Assembly (NCBI GenBank): GCA_022494885.1 | Contig: JAGVSM010004517.1 | Location: 1 to 64,000, forward strand | Length of the DNA: 64,000 bases | Origin: Micrasema longulum | Taxonomy: Eukaryota > Arthropoda > Insecta > Trichoptera > Brachycentridae | Direction: 5' to 3' | Part shown: piece by piece, positions 42,972 to 54,514 of the stretch | How the letters are laid out: every line of letters begins with the position of its first letter | Position numbering within the stretch: position 1 is the stretch's first letter | Position numbers and translations under genes: made by a program | The notes under the pieces: generated by a model | Told to the model about the DNA's origin: nothing | Seen by the model: only the letters and a program-made list of their open reading frames with translations | Databases searched by the model: none

Positions 42972-43342
42972 CTCAATAGGGAAATATCACATACTACGAT
43001 TACCGATAAAAATATATGAAACGGATTAAGAATAATTAATTGTATTTTCAAAATCAATATGAAGATTGTAGAGAAATGTTTTCATACATAAATGTAAAAA
43101 AGAAATGCAATAAAAATATGTAAGTAGAAAAACGCGACGTGTTTGGTCTTGGTTGTTGTGACGTCATGATTCATGAAATTGTTCTATACAAATTTCAATG
43201 GCAGAAACAAATAAACATGAATCGTGACGTATTAGGGGCGTGGCCGAAGGAATACCCGTTTTTGCGGGAATACAAAATTACAAATTTAAAAGTATTTTTA
43301 TGCTACTAATAATTGGCCAAATTTTTTTTTCACTGGACAGTA
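42972..43342 (+). mobile_element. AGGGAAATAT-ended repeat with TGACGTCA hairpin, copy 1
   Basis: Begins CAATAGGGAAATATCACATA; core AAAAACGCGACGTGTTTGGT, GTTGTGACGTCATGATTCAT, then the inverted ACATGAATCGTGACGTATTA, and GGGGCGTGGCCGAAGGAATA. Relatives at 47336-47781 (minus) and 54862-55184 (plus). GTGACGTCATGATTCATG and CATGAATCGTGACGTA form a hairpin in each copy. Non-coding. Confidence 0.7.
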
Positions 43343-43756
43343 TATCATAGACTTAAAATTAAATCTCTACTGAATTGTAAGCATACTACTCGTCAGCAGG
43401 TTCTCATATGTTGGTTCGATTTTTCATACTTAACCCACATGAATTATATTTTTTTTGAGAAACCTTACATATTATACCATATTTTGTACATTATTAAAAA
43501 TTAGTCATAATTTGAGCATACGTCTCACTCCTGTATTTAATTCACTATTTTTAGTGTTGTTTGGTAAAACAATATTTTAGGTATCGTGTATTGCTGAGTC
43601 TTTACAAAATATATTTTTATAAAAATGACAAAAGTGTTTATAAGTCTCATTGAAGGTAATTGTTTATGTATCATTTTATAGATAAAAATAAAGCACGTAG
43701 ATTTTTTTTTAAATGACATTGATATTTTTTAACAGTTATTCTGTTTGTTGTTATAC
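43343..43756. other. Unassigned A+T-rich DNA
   Basis: Two chance frames (43313-43504 plus, 43537-43719 minus) without motifs. Confidence 0.5.
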
Positions 43757-43935
43757 TAAGAAATATTTGCGTTCTTATGATTTACCCAAATATTTAATTT
43801 TGAGGGCCATTTTCAACGAATTGTAAATAACTCACTATTAGAAAATGGGATCAAGTTGGGGTAGAGTGGGATCCGAACCACGGACATTTGAGCCGTGGGT
43901 CCGAGACACTAGCCACGGGACCACAACCCGATCAA
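43757..43935 (-). mobile_element. SINE-2, near full length
   Basis: Minus strand: TCGGGTTGTGGTCCCGTGGC, TAGTGTCTCGGACCCACGG, B-box-like GGTTCGGATCC, CACTCTACCCCAACTTGATC, AATAGTGAGTTATTTACAAT and CATAAGAACGCAAATATTTC at the 3' end. Same layout as 30866-31042. Confidence 0.8.
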
Positions 43936-44292
43936 ATTTCTGATTTGAGATTACGTGAAAATCAAACAGGACTTAAGGGCCTTTATGAAAGTCCTGCCAC
44001 TGCTGCAAACTGACTAATAGCCATTAAATTAAATACGAGACGCTCATAATTAATAATTATTTTCACAGCGGGAATCGTCTAAGTGGTCCCTAATGTGATG
44101 AATATTTACATGGAAATCTTCGCGATACATGTTAGCAAAATAAAACATCGACAATTAAAGAAATCAAATAATGTTTTTGAAACACGCGTCGCTTAATGTA
44201 TTCCATTTACTGATAATTAAACAATCTAATTGCCACTAATAAAACATGGGAGATTATTTTAGGCGAAGAAATTCCTAGCAGTGGCGAAAAAC
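43936..44292. other. Spacer, nothing recognised
   Basis: A+T-rich; contains CAGCGGGAATCGTCTAAG near 44066, which is not enough to call a tRNA-like head. Confidence 0.45.
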
Positions 44293-44303
44293 ATATTTAC
44301 TTA

Positions 44304-44558
44304 ACAAATTACAACAGGGATGAAGAATACCTTAAATAAGGGATTATTGAAGTCTAGGCATTTACAGGGCTTATGACCTGTCGTTGGCTGGTTTAAGTGG
44401 CCACTTTACACACTGTGTAACATTCACTATTTAGACTTCCATATTCCCTTATTTAAGGTATTCTCCATCCCTGTTGTAATTTGTTAATCTTAATGACTCC
44501 CGAGGGGGCGAAATCCAGTCTTTTGTCTACGAACATTTGGACAAACTCAAATATTGTG
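44304..44558 (+). mobile_element. FB element with 11-bp target duplication and long inverted arms
   Basis: Flanked by ATATTTACTTA (44293-44303) and ATATTTAATTA (44559-44569), 10 of 11 identical. Inside, 44301-44360 pairs with 44428-44487 as near-perfect inverted arms (ACAACAGGGATG, AATACCTTAAATAAGGGA, GAAGTCTA). The 3' part after the arm reads CTCCCGAGGGGGCGAAATCC and CATTTGGACAAACTCAAATA. It shares start and end with 26112-26356. Confidence 0.85.
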
Positions 44559-44874
44559 ATATTTAATTAAAGTATTTTATCAAGTTGAAATAAGGACGAG
44601 TGTAAACAAAGCAGAGGTAGACCAAAATTGATGGCTGGATGATGTGGAAAGTGACATGAGAGCAGTAATTGCCTTGGCGAAATGGAGAAGAGCCGCAGGG
44701 AGCAGGAAGGAATGAAGACATTCTGGAGGAAGCCAGGGCCCATGACGGGATGTAGCATCACTGATGTCGTTGTTTTTTTTAAAATTTAATATTATCATGT
44801 GTCGGGTTGGATGAAAGAAAAATTATCGGTTTGAAATAGAAGCAGAACCCTGGACTAATGTTTTTTTTTTTTGC

Positions 44875-45036
44875 ACCACAACAGGCCAGGAGGCCTAATT
44901 ACAGTGGTGAATTACATCACAGAGCACCCAGGCTTGAGAAAAATCACATTTCAATTTTTGTGTTCTCACCGGGAATCGAACCCAGAACCTTCCGTGCGTG
45001 AATCAAGCGTCTTAACCACTACACCACGGAGGCCGT
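44875..45036 (-). mobile_element. SINE-3, full-length copy
   Basis: Minus strand: ACGGCCTCCGTGGTGTAGTG, GTTAAGACGCTTGATTCACG, GAAGGTTCTGGGTTCGATTC, GAGAACACAAAAATTGAAAT, CCTGGGTGCTCTGTGATGTA and AGGCCTCCTGGCCTGTTGTG. Mirrors the copy at 48675-48862. Box B GGTTCGATTCC is intact. Confidence 0.85.
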
Positions 45037-45090
45037 TTTCTAGTCGATGGCTAGTCTCAGGCAATCCTGAATGAAGAAATCGAGTAAAGA

Positions 45091-45300
45091 TCAGTTTGCT
45101 TCATAGTGTACTGGTTGACGAATTGGTCTACCATGCTTGATGTTCTTGGGTTCGATTCCTAGCAAGATGTATGTAAAATATTGGTTTTTAAATGTGGTTT
45201 TACATTGCAATAGTAATAATCTTACCTTACATGTAACAAAAATCATGATACGCTGCAATTGGAGTGCCAATGCAATGCCCTGTGCACCACTGAAATGTTT
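45091..45300 (+). mobile_element. SINE-1 copy
   Basis: TTTGCTTCATAGTGTACTGG, loop CTACCAT, box B GGTTCGATTCC, CAAGATGTATGTAAAATATT, tail GGAGTGCCAATGCAATGCCC and TGTGCACCACTG. The body is about 50 bp shorter than the reference at 28016. Confidence 0.8.
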
Positions 45301-45366
45301 CAGAATTAGCGTGCTTTGAGAAAACTTATGTACGGTTCTTGGCAAAGTTGGTAAGAAATCCGCTCT

Positions 45367-45515
45367 TGATTTTATAGTCACTGGACTGGTATCTCTAGAG
45401 TAAACTGATCTTCATGTTTACAAAGAATATATTATCAAGATACACTGCGACTATTGTAGCGGTGCATCACCCTATGCACCATAACCTATAATAACAGATA
45501 ATGAATGATATTTAG
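45367..45515 (+). mobile_element. SINE-1 tail
   Basis: TTATAGTCACTGGACTGGTA, TCAAGATACACTGCGACT and CATCACCCTATGCACCATAA. Head missing. It lies about 70 bp after another SINE-1 copy. Confidence 0.65.
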
Positions 45516-46289
45516 GAATGGGTTGTTTATATATTTACAAATTTATATTTTACAAATATTAATACGTCTTATTCTCAGGACGAGTGTTTTTGACTCGATG
45601 CTGCTCTAGGGTAAAAATCCTTTTTTTTTTTTAAAAATTAGTTATTTTTGTTTTTGAGTTTTATTTTTGCACAACGTATAGTTTTAGAATGCACTTTTTA
45701 CATGGACATCCAATAAAAAAATGACCATAAATTTGAATGTATCGTTACAAATCTCAACCAAGCGTAAGTATCTTGAGATTGAATATATTTAACAATACGG
45801 TGCCCTATGAACCAACGTGTGCCGATAAAGGTTTGATTATGAGAAAAATTAAATACAAAGTAATAATATTGATATTGATATATTTATTCAAAGGCCTTTA
45901 ACAAATTAATTAATCATTAAACTAAACATAAAACGCGAGTGCAAAAAAAAGAGTTGGAAAAAATTAGAATATCTTTTATTTATTTTTTTAAAAAGTTTTA
46001 TTCATTTTAACAAATAAGTAACATACATAATTGTATTTTTGCTCCCGCAAAGCCGAAGCTTGACTGCGGGTTACTACATTTTTTTTAAAATTTATAAGTA
46101 AGTACATAGTTTAATAATAATTGTAGAATACAATATATTTATACACTTAAGTTTCACTTACTGTTTAATAATTTTTTGACTATTTTTTTTGATGAAATGA
46201 GGTTTTTTTCTTCCCGATTTTTGGCTGGTATTAAATTGTACAGTCAAAACGGTATTACAATAAATCAAATAAATAGTATTGGAAACACA
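45516..46289. other. Unassigned, with GGACGAGTG motif and a GC patch
   Basis: 45578-45605 carries GGACGAGTGTTTTTGACTCG. 46038-46074 reads TGCTCCCGCAAAGCCGAAGC, possibly a LINE 3'UTR on the minus strand. Confidence 0.4.
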
Positions 46290-46500
46290 TATTGTTCAGT
46301 CTTTTTTTAAAAAGAAAATAAGGGCGTGTTAAGCATTTAACAATATAATTTGTAATCATTTTATTTAATTATACTCAACTATTAGGGATTACATTTAAAT
46401 ATATTTTAATGTACACATTGTGTTAATATTATTTTTGCCATGTTGTTGTGATGTTTTTCTGAAAATGCCTAATAAAGATTATTGTTATTATTATTATAGG
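46290..46500 (+). mobile_element. LINE-like 3'UTR tail
   Basis: Ends AATGCCTAATAAAGATTATT followed by GTTATTATTATTAT, a common non-LTR 3' terminus (polyadenylation-like AATAAA, then ATT repeats). No coding part identified. Confidence 0.55.
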
Positions 46501-47126
46501 TTCTCTAAATTAGCATTAACATGATGTTGTTTCTTATTTTTTTATAACAAATATTTGAATAAATCAACACTATAGGTAGATATTAACCGAAATAAACAAC
46601 ATCAATATTTATTCAAAAAAAGCTTTAATAATAATAATTCACCCATCTTGCGGTATCATCGGTTGTGTTTTAATGTTTTTTACCGTTATAAAATAATAAA
46701 ATAAAAACCCATACCCATGATTCGATCAGCCACCCCAAAAACGTTCATATGAACATTATTTTTTATGGTCCAGCATTTTAAAGGTTCATTGATCGAAAAG
46801 TGTTATCGTAGGAGGCGTAACAACCTCTTAATATTTAAATTAATAAAAAATACTCAAATATAAGATAATGTTTTTGATATTAAAATGGCAACGACTATAA
46901 CTAACTAAAAAGTCGGTAGTGCACTAATGGACACAAAAATGATAAATAAATATTGATAATTATTATACATCGAAGGAACCTATATTATTTATTTGCACAT
47001 ATTCGTACATAGGGCACTGCGTCCGCAATCTAGTTTCTCTAGTGTATGCCCAGTAGAGAGACGTATAATAAAATTTACACGTTCTAGCCCGAAAAAAATG
47101 GTATTTCAAATTAAGGCCTTCTGTGC
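46501..47126. other. Unassigned DNA
   Basis: 47000-47060 (GGGCACTGCGTCCGCAATCT) is moderately GC-rich, without family resemblance. Confidence 0.4.
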
Positions 47127-47335
47127 CTTCATTCTAGCGTTGTCAACCCTACCGATTTTTCGGTAGATCTACCGATTTTGGGCGAAATCTACCGCTATAC
47201 AGAAATTGACAGAAATTCTACCGATTTTAAGCATTTCAATTTTTTCCTTAGAATTTTTTTTTACTATTTATTTGTCTTTAGTATAGGCAATCCCCTGTTA
47301 AATAAATAAACAAAATACTCTCTTATTTTCTGCTT

Positions 47336-47781
47336 GCTCGAAACGCGACTTTTTCTGTAGGGGGAATATCATTTTATTTTCACATTTTTAAAGTAATAAA
47401 GGTCCATGAAATACTGTCCAGTAAAAAAAATGTTTTTTTGTTACTTATTAGTAGCATAAAAAATATTTTTAAATTTGTAATTTAAATTCCCGCAAAAACG
47501 GGCATTCCATTGACCACGCCCTGATACGTCACGATTCATGTTTTTTTGTTCCTGGTCATTCAAGTTTGTCTAGAAGATTATCACGAATCTTGACGTCACT
47601 ACAGTCAAGGCCAAACATGTCGCGTTTTTCTAGTGACGTACTTTAAAAAAATATTTTTTAAATTGATGTATAAAAAAATTTCTCCACAATATCCATATTG
47701 ATTTTGAATGTACAATTAATTGTTCTATTTCCATTTCATATATTTTTATCGGTATTCGTAGTATGTGATATTTCCCTATTA
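47336..47781 (-). mobile_element. AGGGAAATAT-ended repeat, copy 2, nested in hAT
   Basis: Reverse-oriented relative of 42972-43342: TGTCCAGTAAAAAAAATG, CCCGCAAAAACGGGCATTCC, GACCACGCCCTGATACGTCA, AATCTTGACGTCACTACAGT and AAACATGTCGCGTTTTTCTA, ending GTGATATTTCCCTATT. Confidence 0.75.
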
Positions 47782-48084
47782 TAAAAACTACTTATCCTTC
47801 CGGTCGTACATAATTCATACGTTAATTGGTTAGTATTGGCAAATGGTGATTCCTGGATAGTTTCAAAGTTGATAAATTCAGATTATGTCATTTCTCTTCA
47901 TAATTTTAAAGTTTTTATTTTATCAAACGGAATGTCAGTGGATCAGTACTTTTGATAGTAATGAAACGTTTTTGTCATCTATAACTATTTTCTTCTCGAA
48001 TTCAGTTACCAGTTTCAGCGATTAGTAGTTGTAAAATTATCCTTGAGCGTAAAATTACGATAAACGTACAAATTTGCATAAATT

Positions 48085-48165
48085 ATTGTGACCTCACCGG
48101 AAATCGAATCCAGTACCCTCCGTGTAGCAGGCAAGCGTCAGCCATTAGTTCACGGGGCTGTCATT
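48085..48165 (-). mobile_element. SINE-3-like head
   Basis: Minus strand: ACAGCCCCGTGAACTAATGG, CTGACGCTTGCCTGCTACAC, GGAGGGTACTGGATTCGATT, CCGGTGAGGTCACAATA. The GTGAG.ACA end after box B resembles SINE-3. The remaining body is not recognisable. Confidence 0.6.
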
Positions 48166-48674
48166 TGGTTTGGTTTAAAAAAAAGTTCCACTTGCGGGTT
48201 TAGCGAAATTTTGTAGTGAATAATGAAAAGGAAATTGTAATACCCCCCCTTCCTTCCTCACACCCGCCACTAGGATAAAGAATCTACCGAAATCTACCGA
48301 ATTTATTTTCTGTATCTACCGATTTTTGCATGACGGACGTTGGTAACACTGCTTCATTATTTAACAGACTTTCATCATGATCAGACGTGATGCTACATAA
48401 AAATATACAGTCGTGTGTGTTTAAAAAATGTTTTAATTGTACAGGAACTGTGCAAAACAAAAAGGGGTATCGGATCATTCGTAAATACAATAAGTAGATA
48501 ATTTGTCATAATATTTATGTAAATTTTGCAATTTTTGACGTACAAAATTTTCTTTCTCTACATTCATACATCTCATACATACTGTTGATAAGTTCATCTT
48601 ATTTATTTTTCATTAAAAAAATTGGACATAATATTTTTTTTATCAAGAATCTAATACGGGTATATAGATATCTA

Positions 48675-48862
48675 GGCGGCCTCCGTGGTGTAGTGGTCAA
48701 GACGCTTGACTCACGCACGGAAGGTTCCGGGTTCGATTCCCGGTGAGAACACAAAAAATTAAATTAGATTTTTCTCAAGCCTGGGTGTTCTGTGATGTAA
48801 TTCACCACTGTAATTGGGCATCCTGGCCTGTTGTGGTGCAAAATTAAATAAAATAAAAAGAG
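48675..48862 (+). mobile_element. SINE-3, full-length copy
   Basis: GGCGGCCTCCGTGGTGTAGT, GGTCAAGACGCTTGACTCAC, box B GGTTCGATTCC inside a paired CCGGG...CCCGG T-arm, GTGAGAACACAAAAAATTAA, CCTGGGTGTTCTGTGATGTA, GGCATCCTGGCCTGTTGTGG and the tail AAAATTAAATAAAATAAAAA. The intact T-arm and A box suggest a relatively young copy. Confidence 0.87.
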
Positions 48863-49344
48863 AACAAATTCCATATTTTACAAAATTAATGAAAAAAAAA
48901 AAGATGATTTAATTTAATTGTTTATAGATGCAAAACTAGCGCAGCTCAAAATAATTATTCCATCTTGGGAATTTAAAAAAAATTAATTACATTTGGAAAT
49001 AAAAATATTAGACTCATAAAATTATTCAAATCCACATAAAAGAATCATATGAAACTCACTCCATCCTAATTTCCATGCTGCATTAATCGATTTAAATAAA
49101 TTTAATCAAATATACTCTTATAAAAGTGAATAATATAAATAATTGTAAAACAAACTCCCTCTATAAACACGAGCATATTGCTCCATCAGAAAGGTAGAAA
49201 CGTAAAAATAAAATTATAATATGTATTTATTAAAAAAATGTTTAAAAAATTGTTAGACAAGTTGGAGTCATGGTAAAGTCATTTTTTTAGCTGCTCATAG
49301 TAAATGGTTACTTCTGCTTTCTAGAAAATTGAGACATGGAAAAA
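48863..49344. other. A+T-rich spacer
   Basis: Nothing recognised; poly-A and poly-T runs only. Confidence 0.5.
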
Positions 49345-49510
49345 AGTCCCGTGGCTAACATCGCAGACTGACGGATAGTGTTCCGAGTTTCAAACCCCAC
49401 TCTACCACAACTTTATGCTCATTTTTTAAGACCGAGTTATTCATAACTCGTTATAAATGGCGACCGAAATTGAAAATTTTTGGTAAACCATGTAAACGCA
49501 AATAATTATT
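49345..49510 (+). mobile_element. SINE-2, full-length diverged copy
   Basis: AAGTCCCGTGGCTAACATCG, B-box-like GAGTTTCAAACCCC, CACTCTACCACAACTTTATG, CGAGTTATTCATAACTCGTT, AATGGCGACCGAAATTGAAA and AAACCATGTAAACGCAAATA. Confidence 0.75.
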
Positions 49511-49534
49511 TTAAAAAATAGTAGTATATTCTGT

Positions 49535-49700
49535 TACAAGAAGGGAAGATAACCAATATTACGCTTCAGGTACTAGTTTTAGGCCAGTTAAGTACAGCAG
49601 TGTAAAAACATTTTTTAAAATAAATATTTGGATGTCAAACATGTCGCGAATCGAACCCGAAACATCTTGCATGGCAAGGCGGACATATAATTAAGTGCGC
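49535..49700 (-). mobile_element. SINE-1 copy, truncated tail
   Basis: Plus-strand view: AGGGAAGATAACCAATATTA, CTTCAGGTACTAGTTTTAGG, TGTCAAACATGTCGCGAATC (B box TCGAACCC) and TTGCATGGCAAGGCGGACAT. The conserved GTGCCCTATG tail is absent. Confidence 0.7.
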
Positions 49701-51059
49701 GTTCATACATACATACATAATATGTGTCGCGTCACATAATATCCCCGTTCGCTGTATTTAAAGTATCATGACGACAATTTTACGACTATTGGAATACATC
49801 AGAACTTTTAGCTAAGACGCAAACCACACAATAAAGTTACAAGAAATACCAACAGGTTTCGCTATTTGCACTAAAATTGTAGATTTTTCACGAAGTTGGT
49901 AATCATCACATGCACCGTACATAATGTAGATTATGGGAATTAGGACAATTAATACGATCATCGAGTATAAACATGCAATAATATCCAAAGAACACGTAAA
50001 TTATTTTTTTGTAATTTATTTTATTTAAAAAAAGTCATAATTCAAAATACAATAAACAAATTACTGTAAGACGCCACTCCCCATTATGTACACAATAATT
50101 ATTTATTATTTTACGTAATGGGAAATATATGTATTAAATATATTGAAAATAATTTTATTTAGTAGTAATATTGTATACTTTTATATTTAAAAAATCTGAA
50201 TAAACTACATAAATTAAAGTGCAGGGTAATTAGGAAACTAAAGCGTTAAATTTTATGTAATATTCTATTTTTTTTTAAATGCATTAAGTTCTCACTGTAT
50301 AAATTCTATCAAACTATTTTGACTAATATCTGTAAATCCGTTAAATTTAAAGAGGAAACGGGGTCTGACTTTTCTTAATACAAACATATTTTCGTATTTT
50401 CTCCCTGAATTATCGCACTAGAGCAATGTTTTTTTTACACACTATAGATATTTACCGTTGGCGTATCTCTATAATTTTGCTTTTTTGATAAATATTTTCT
50501 TTTGGGAGCTAGCACCTTCCGACAACCAAGTATACGATAAATAATTTTAAAAACGGAAAAGGTACTCACATAGAAATTATTATTCTGACGCTCTTTCTAA
50601 AAAAAAAATAAAAAACAAAATCGGTTCAGTTTTGGGGTGCGGAATACGGAAAAACAAAATATAGGATTTGTAGATTTTATTTAGGCATAAGCAGTCCGAC
50701 GAGCTTTTGTCTTTTTCGCACAGTATCAGGGGGACATTGGCGAGAGAGTGGCAGAAAAATAATGTTCAAATTCATATTAATTAAAATTTCCTGACACCAC
50801 ATATCTTCTCAATAAACGTTTTAAAACATCACAAAGCAATTTTTCAGTTTAGGACATTGATATTAATGCACCGAATCGCATTACCTAATCAATTTTTGTA
50901 TTCATATTTTCGATGAATAGATTATTCATTTTTTAATTATTCTTTCTTAAATAATGATTGACATTGTTCTTTTAAATTTTAAATATTCTACAATTTCTAA
51001 AATTATTCTGGAATTTAAAAAAAAAAAGCATTATTTTTCGAAACGCGGATAATCGAGAC
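49701..51059. other. Unassigned, with one short dispersed repeat
   Basis: 50600-50660 is the inverted partner of 34705-34800. The rest is A+T-rich with no repeat or frame I can defend. Confidence 0.45.
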
Positions 51060-51415
51060 TGGCTGATTTACAGATTAGATTTTCATAGGTTATTCATACA
51101 AGAGTCTGACGGGTAGTAAAATTAATCTAATAAGAAAAAAGGGCCTGTTTAGAATAGAAATTGCAAAGAAAAATATAATTAAGATAATGTACAAAAAACA
51201 TAGATTGTTTCCTAGTTATGAACTATACGTAGAGAGTGAACTGCTTAGTTTTAGAAAATTGTATTTATCTCAGTGCCTGAAATATGTTCACTCAAATAGG
51301 GAATTATTTAGTGATAATTTAAATCGTATTAGCAATAGATCCGATAGCGTATTGTCATTTCCAGGATGCAGAACTAAGTTCGCACAGAGGCACTCGCAGA
51401 TCTTGAATTAGCATG
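51060..51415 (+). mobile_element. LINE-H ORF2 C-terminal fragment
   Basis: Continuous plus frame from about 51100: YKSLTGSKINLIRKKGLFRI, EIAKKNIIKIMYKKHRLFPS, YELYVESELLSFRKLYLSQC, LKYVHSNRELF, ending in a stop at 51409. The Q/K K.IIKI.......LF.E..LL....LY pattern is typical of CR1/Jockey-type ORF2 ends. Codons upstream of the ATG at 51187 are in frame, so that ATG is internal. No 3' tail is obvious. Confidence 0.7.
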
Positions 51416-51809
51416 GAAGAAACAGATAGACATCTTTTAAAAAAAAGTTAATTAAAATTAAAAATAAAATGCACACTGCAAATAAATCCTGTTTTCGTAA
51501 TATCAGCAAATGTTAATTTTGTTTCTTTTTTCTTTTCATGGTCATGTCATACCATATTTATATGCTATAAACTTATTAATAATTAAAAAAGGAATGGCCC
51601 ACGCTCAGATGCTAAAGTCTTTGTGGGCATTTTTTCTAATTTATGTTATAGCTTAACTTTAAGATGTATTTTTCTAAAGTGTATTTTGTAATTAAAATTC
51701 TATGTTAATATATGAATGGAAAAAAACAAATAAAAAAAAAAGCATTTCACAAGGTAATCAAAAAAAATTGGAACGCTTTTTAGATTCAGTGAGAATTTTG
51801 AATATTTTT
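51416..51809. other. Spacer
   Basis: GGAATGGCCCACGCTCAGAT near 51591 and AAAAAAAAAAG runs; possibly the 3'UTR of LINE-H, as it ends near 51740 with AACAAATAAAAAAAAAAGC. Confidence 0.4.
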
Positions 51810-52720
51810 TTTTTTCACATTATAAACAATAATTAATAATAAAAATAACGTGACCTCACTGGAGTAACCCGTGCCGAAGACACTTAACTGTATACATTTT
51901 TTTACATGTGAGAATATACGAAGAAGACTAAATATACAGATAAATGACAAAAAAAATGACAGAGAAATGACAAAAAAACACTACGCGTTTAAATCTATTT
52001 AAAATTATAACACTTTGTAACTTCTTACCACATACGAGTTTAATATAATAAATAATGACACTATTAGTTTCAAGTTGTCAGAATAACTTATCATCAGGTG
52101 TAAATATAAACTTACGGGTAAATTAAAATACGGTGCAAAAAAAACATAGGGTAAATAAAAAATTACAAAGTGTTTTATTTTAAATAAATTTCAAACGTTT
52201 TTCCACTAAGTAAATGCTGAAACAATAAATAATACTACGTAGGCATTTATGTTTATATTTAATTTTTGTATACCTACCTATATTATTTATATTATAAAAC
52301 GCGCAATAAAAGGACAAAAACATAACATAAACTATACGTAGGTGCAGGTTATTTAATATTGTCATACCTCCGCTATCCATTTTTATAGCCTTTTTGAACA
52401 TTTCTTCGTTAATAATTGTTTAAGTGGACAGTGGAAGTAGGTTAAAGATTTAAATAGCATATTACTCTAAATCCCTTTGGCCCAAAGTTTGTATTTGTTT
52501 AAGTTGTCTTTGTGTTGAGGATCTAGCGATTATATTATTTGTATGTGTTATACTGATGAGGTTATGTCTTTCGTTTGAGTAAGAACAGTTTTTGAATCTG
52601 TAAGCGAGTATTGTTTTACCATATAATTGCTTTGGCGCCATAATTTGTAATTTGTGGAATATTCCTTCAGTAGTTGTCTGTATAGGATCTGTAATTATAA
52701 TTTAATTATGCATTTCCAAA
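51810..52720 (-). mobile_element. LINE-A copy, uninterrupted
   Basis: The minus strand reads MAPKQLYGKTILAYRFKNC (near 52600-52645), SYSNERHNLISITHTNNIIA (near 52530-52595), STQRQLKQIQTLGQRDLE (near 52470-52525), a stop, then a MFKKAIK-like block near 52390. The 3'UTR has AAACGCGCAATAAAAGGAC, CTACGTAGGCATTTATG and ATACGAAGAAGACTAAATAT, and ends with GTGACCTCACTGGAGTAACC near 51850. This copy supplies the uninterrupted sequence used to define the SINE-4 insertion at 522-717. The 52027-52185 part has extra sequence absent from the copy at 1-1100. Confidence 0.82.
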
Positions 52721-52975
52721 ACCATACACATGCCAACCGAGGAAGATAATGCATTATGCATACAGTTATTATGTATTTTCGAACCAGCAAATATATATAT
52801 TGTTATGTAGGTACTAATCTAATAAACAACTGTAAGAAAATGAGTATCAAATGACATTATGCTTTATAGATACAAAGATACAATACTGCATATAAGTAGG
52901 TACGTTATTTTATTTTTTTTCAATATATAACAGTTTGACGGAAAAAATTGCAAAAAAACACTAGGTATTATTTCA

Positions 52976-53245
52976 GTCGGCTTTATGGTGTAGTAGTCAG
53001 TGCGTTTGACTACCATAAATTGGTCTCAGGTTCGATTCCCGACATGGTTGGCATGCAATATTTATTTTAAAAGGTGTTTTTATACTAGAATATTTCATAG
53101 TCCTTGGAATGGTACCTGAAGCGCAAGACTGATCATTTTACCTTTATGTAACAAAAATGATCAAATACAAGATACTGGGATTAGTGTACCAATGCAGAGC
53201 CCTATGCACCATAAGATGCCAAAAGGGAATTATGATAATGTTAAC
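52976..53245 (+). mobile_element. SINE-1, full-length copy
   Basis: GTCGGCTTTATGGTGTAGTA, loop CTACCAT, box B GGTTCGATTCC, GACATGGTTGGCATGCAATA, TTTCATAGTCCTTGGAATGG, CCAATGCAGAGCCCTATGCA and GATGCCAAAAGGGAATTATG. Closely parallels 28016-28285. Confidence 0.85.
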
Positions 53246-54514
53246 GAAAAGCGGACTGTAGCGAAAAAAACTAATTTCCTTCAGTTTTGTGATAGGTTGG
53301 GAATATTTGAAAACAGGAAAGGAACATGGAATGGATCTACCTTTTATGCAATGTGAATGTTCTTCAATTTTGGAGACTGGATGATGGAATGTACTATGAA
53401 ATGTAACTATGTTTATAACGATGCGCGACAAAGTCAAGAATTTTTATGCAATCTAATATAATGTCAAAATGTTGTTCTGTTTTGTTCCAAATCCAAATCT
53501 TATTATTTTGAATATCTTCTATCTTGATGTAAGGTTGGTACCATAAGGATGGGTGGGTGGTAATCAGCCAAGAATAATATTGATAAATGCTGTTATTTAC
53601 TAAACAGATAATGATGATTATTATTTCAGTGGAGGTAAGCAAAACAGCAAAAGTCAGAGTGATTTGTACAGCATTCGAATGTGTTATGTTAATAAACATT
53701 AAGTAATATCAACAAAAGGCACTTAGTTTTTAAGTTAATATAATCAGAAGTTGCACATAAGTCAATACAAACTATAAAAAAAGTTAATAGGGAAAATATA
53801 TTTTATGATTCTACCGACATTTACCTACCTATGTAGGTTCTTTCACCCGGTAAATATTTTTGATCTCTGTAAGGTAGTTCGCTCTCCAGATTTTACGGTG
53901 TTTTCCCGAGATAAAGACTTGGAGTACCCAATTATATGGTTTCCTTTGAGTAATGGTGACGCTAATGCGTGATTTACGAATGTTGCTTGATTTAATGGCG
54001 GACGGGAAGTTATTATCTCCGTTTAAATACTTTCTTATTGAAAAATTATTGCTTCTTAAGGCATTTTATTCCATTGTCAATAATTCATTTTAACGCCTCA
54101 CGCCTCTGAAGGAATACGAACACAAAAGATAAGGTAGCCGAAGATGGGTACCACTTTTAATAAGCTTTCTAAATTCACAATCTTATGATTTATGTTGAAT
54201 GTTACCGATTTTAGAATAATATTTATTGGTTTTCTATTGTATGGGTGGATCGAATCACGTCCTAAATAAATTATGGCGATTTTAATCACAAAACAAACAT
54301 AACAATAATATTAATTGTGTGTTTGAGGATTTATGCAATCGGAATTCTTTGAGAAGCTCCTATGTTTTTTGTGTCTTTCTACTTAATTTGTATTATTATT
54401 ATCTTGTATTCAGAATGTTTTTTTTTGTTTATAATACATAAAACACAGAAGTTTATTACAAAATGTCGGTGTTAGGGCGGATAAAAAATACACTTCTGCG
54501 TATGAAATAGAACC
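53246..54514. other. Largely non-repetitive by eye; no gene found
   Basis: 53270-53700 and 53800-54300 lack the recurrent families of this window and may be unique host sequence. Minus frames of 97, 101 and 63 codons here show no conserved motif or splice-bounded structure I can defend. Confidence 0.4.

Larger units (their letters stand above)
47135..48351. mobile_element. hAT-like DNA transposon with 8-bp target duplication
   Basis: Flanked by CTTCATTC (47127-47134) and CTTCATTA (48352-48359). Ends: TAGCGTTGTCAACC and, on the minus strand, CAGTGTTACCAACG. TAGNG/CAGNG ends with 8-bp duplications are characteristic of hAT elements. Subterminal CTACCG words: four forward and one reverse within 47146-47225, three forward within 48284-48322. 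No transposase frame is visible in 1.2 kb, so it is non-autonomous. It contains the nested repeat 47336-47781 and a SINE-3-like head at 48085-48165. Confidence 0.8.
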
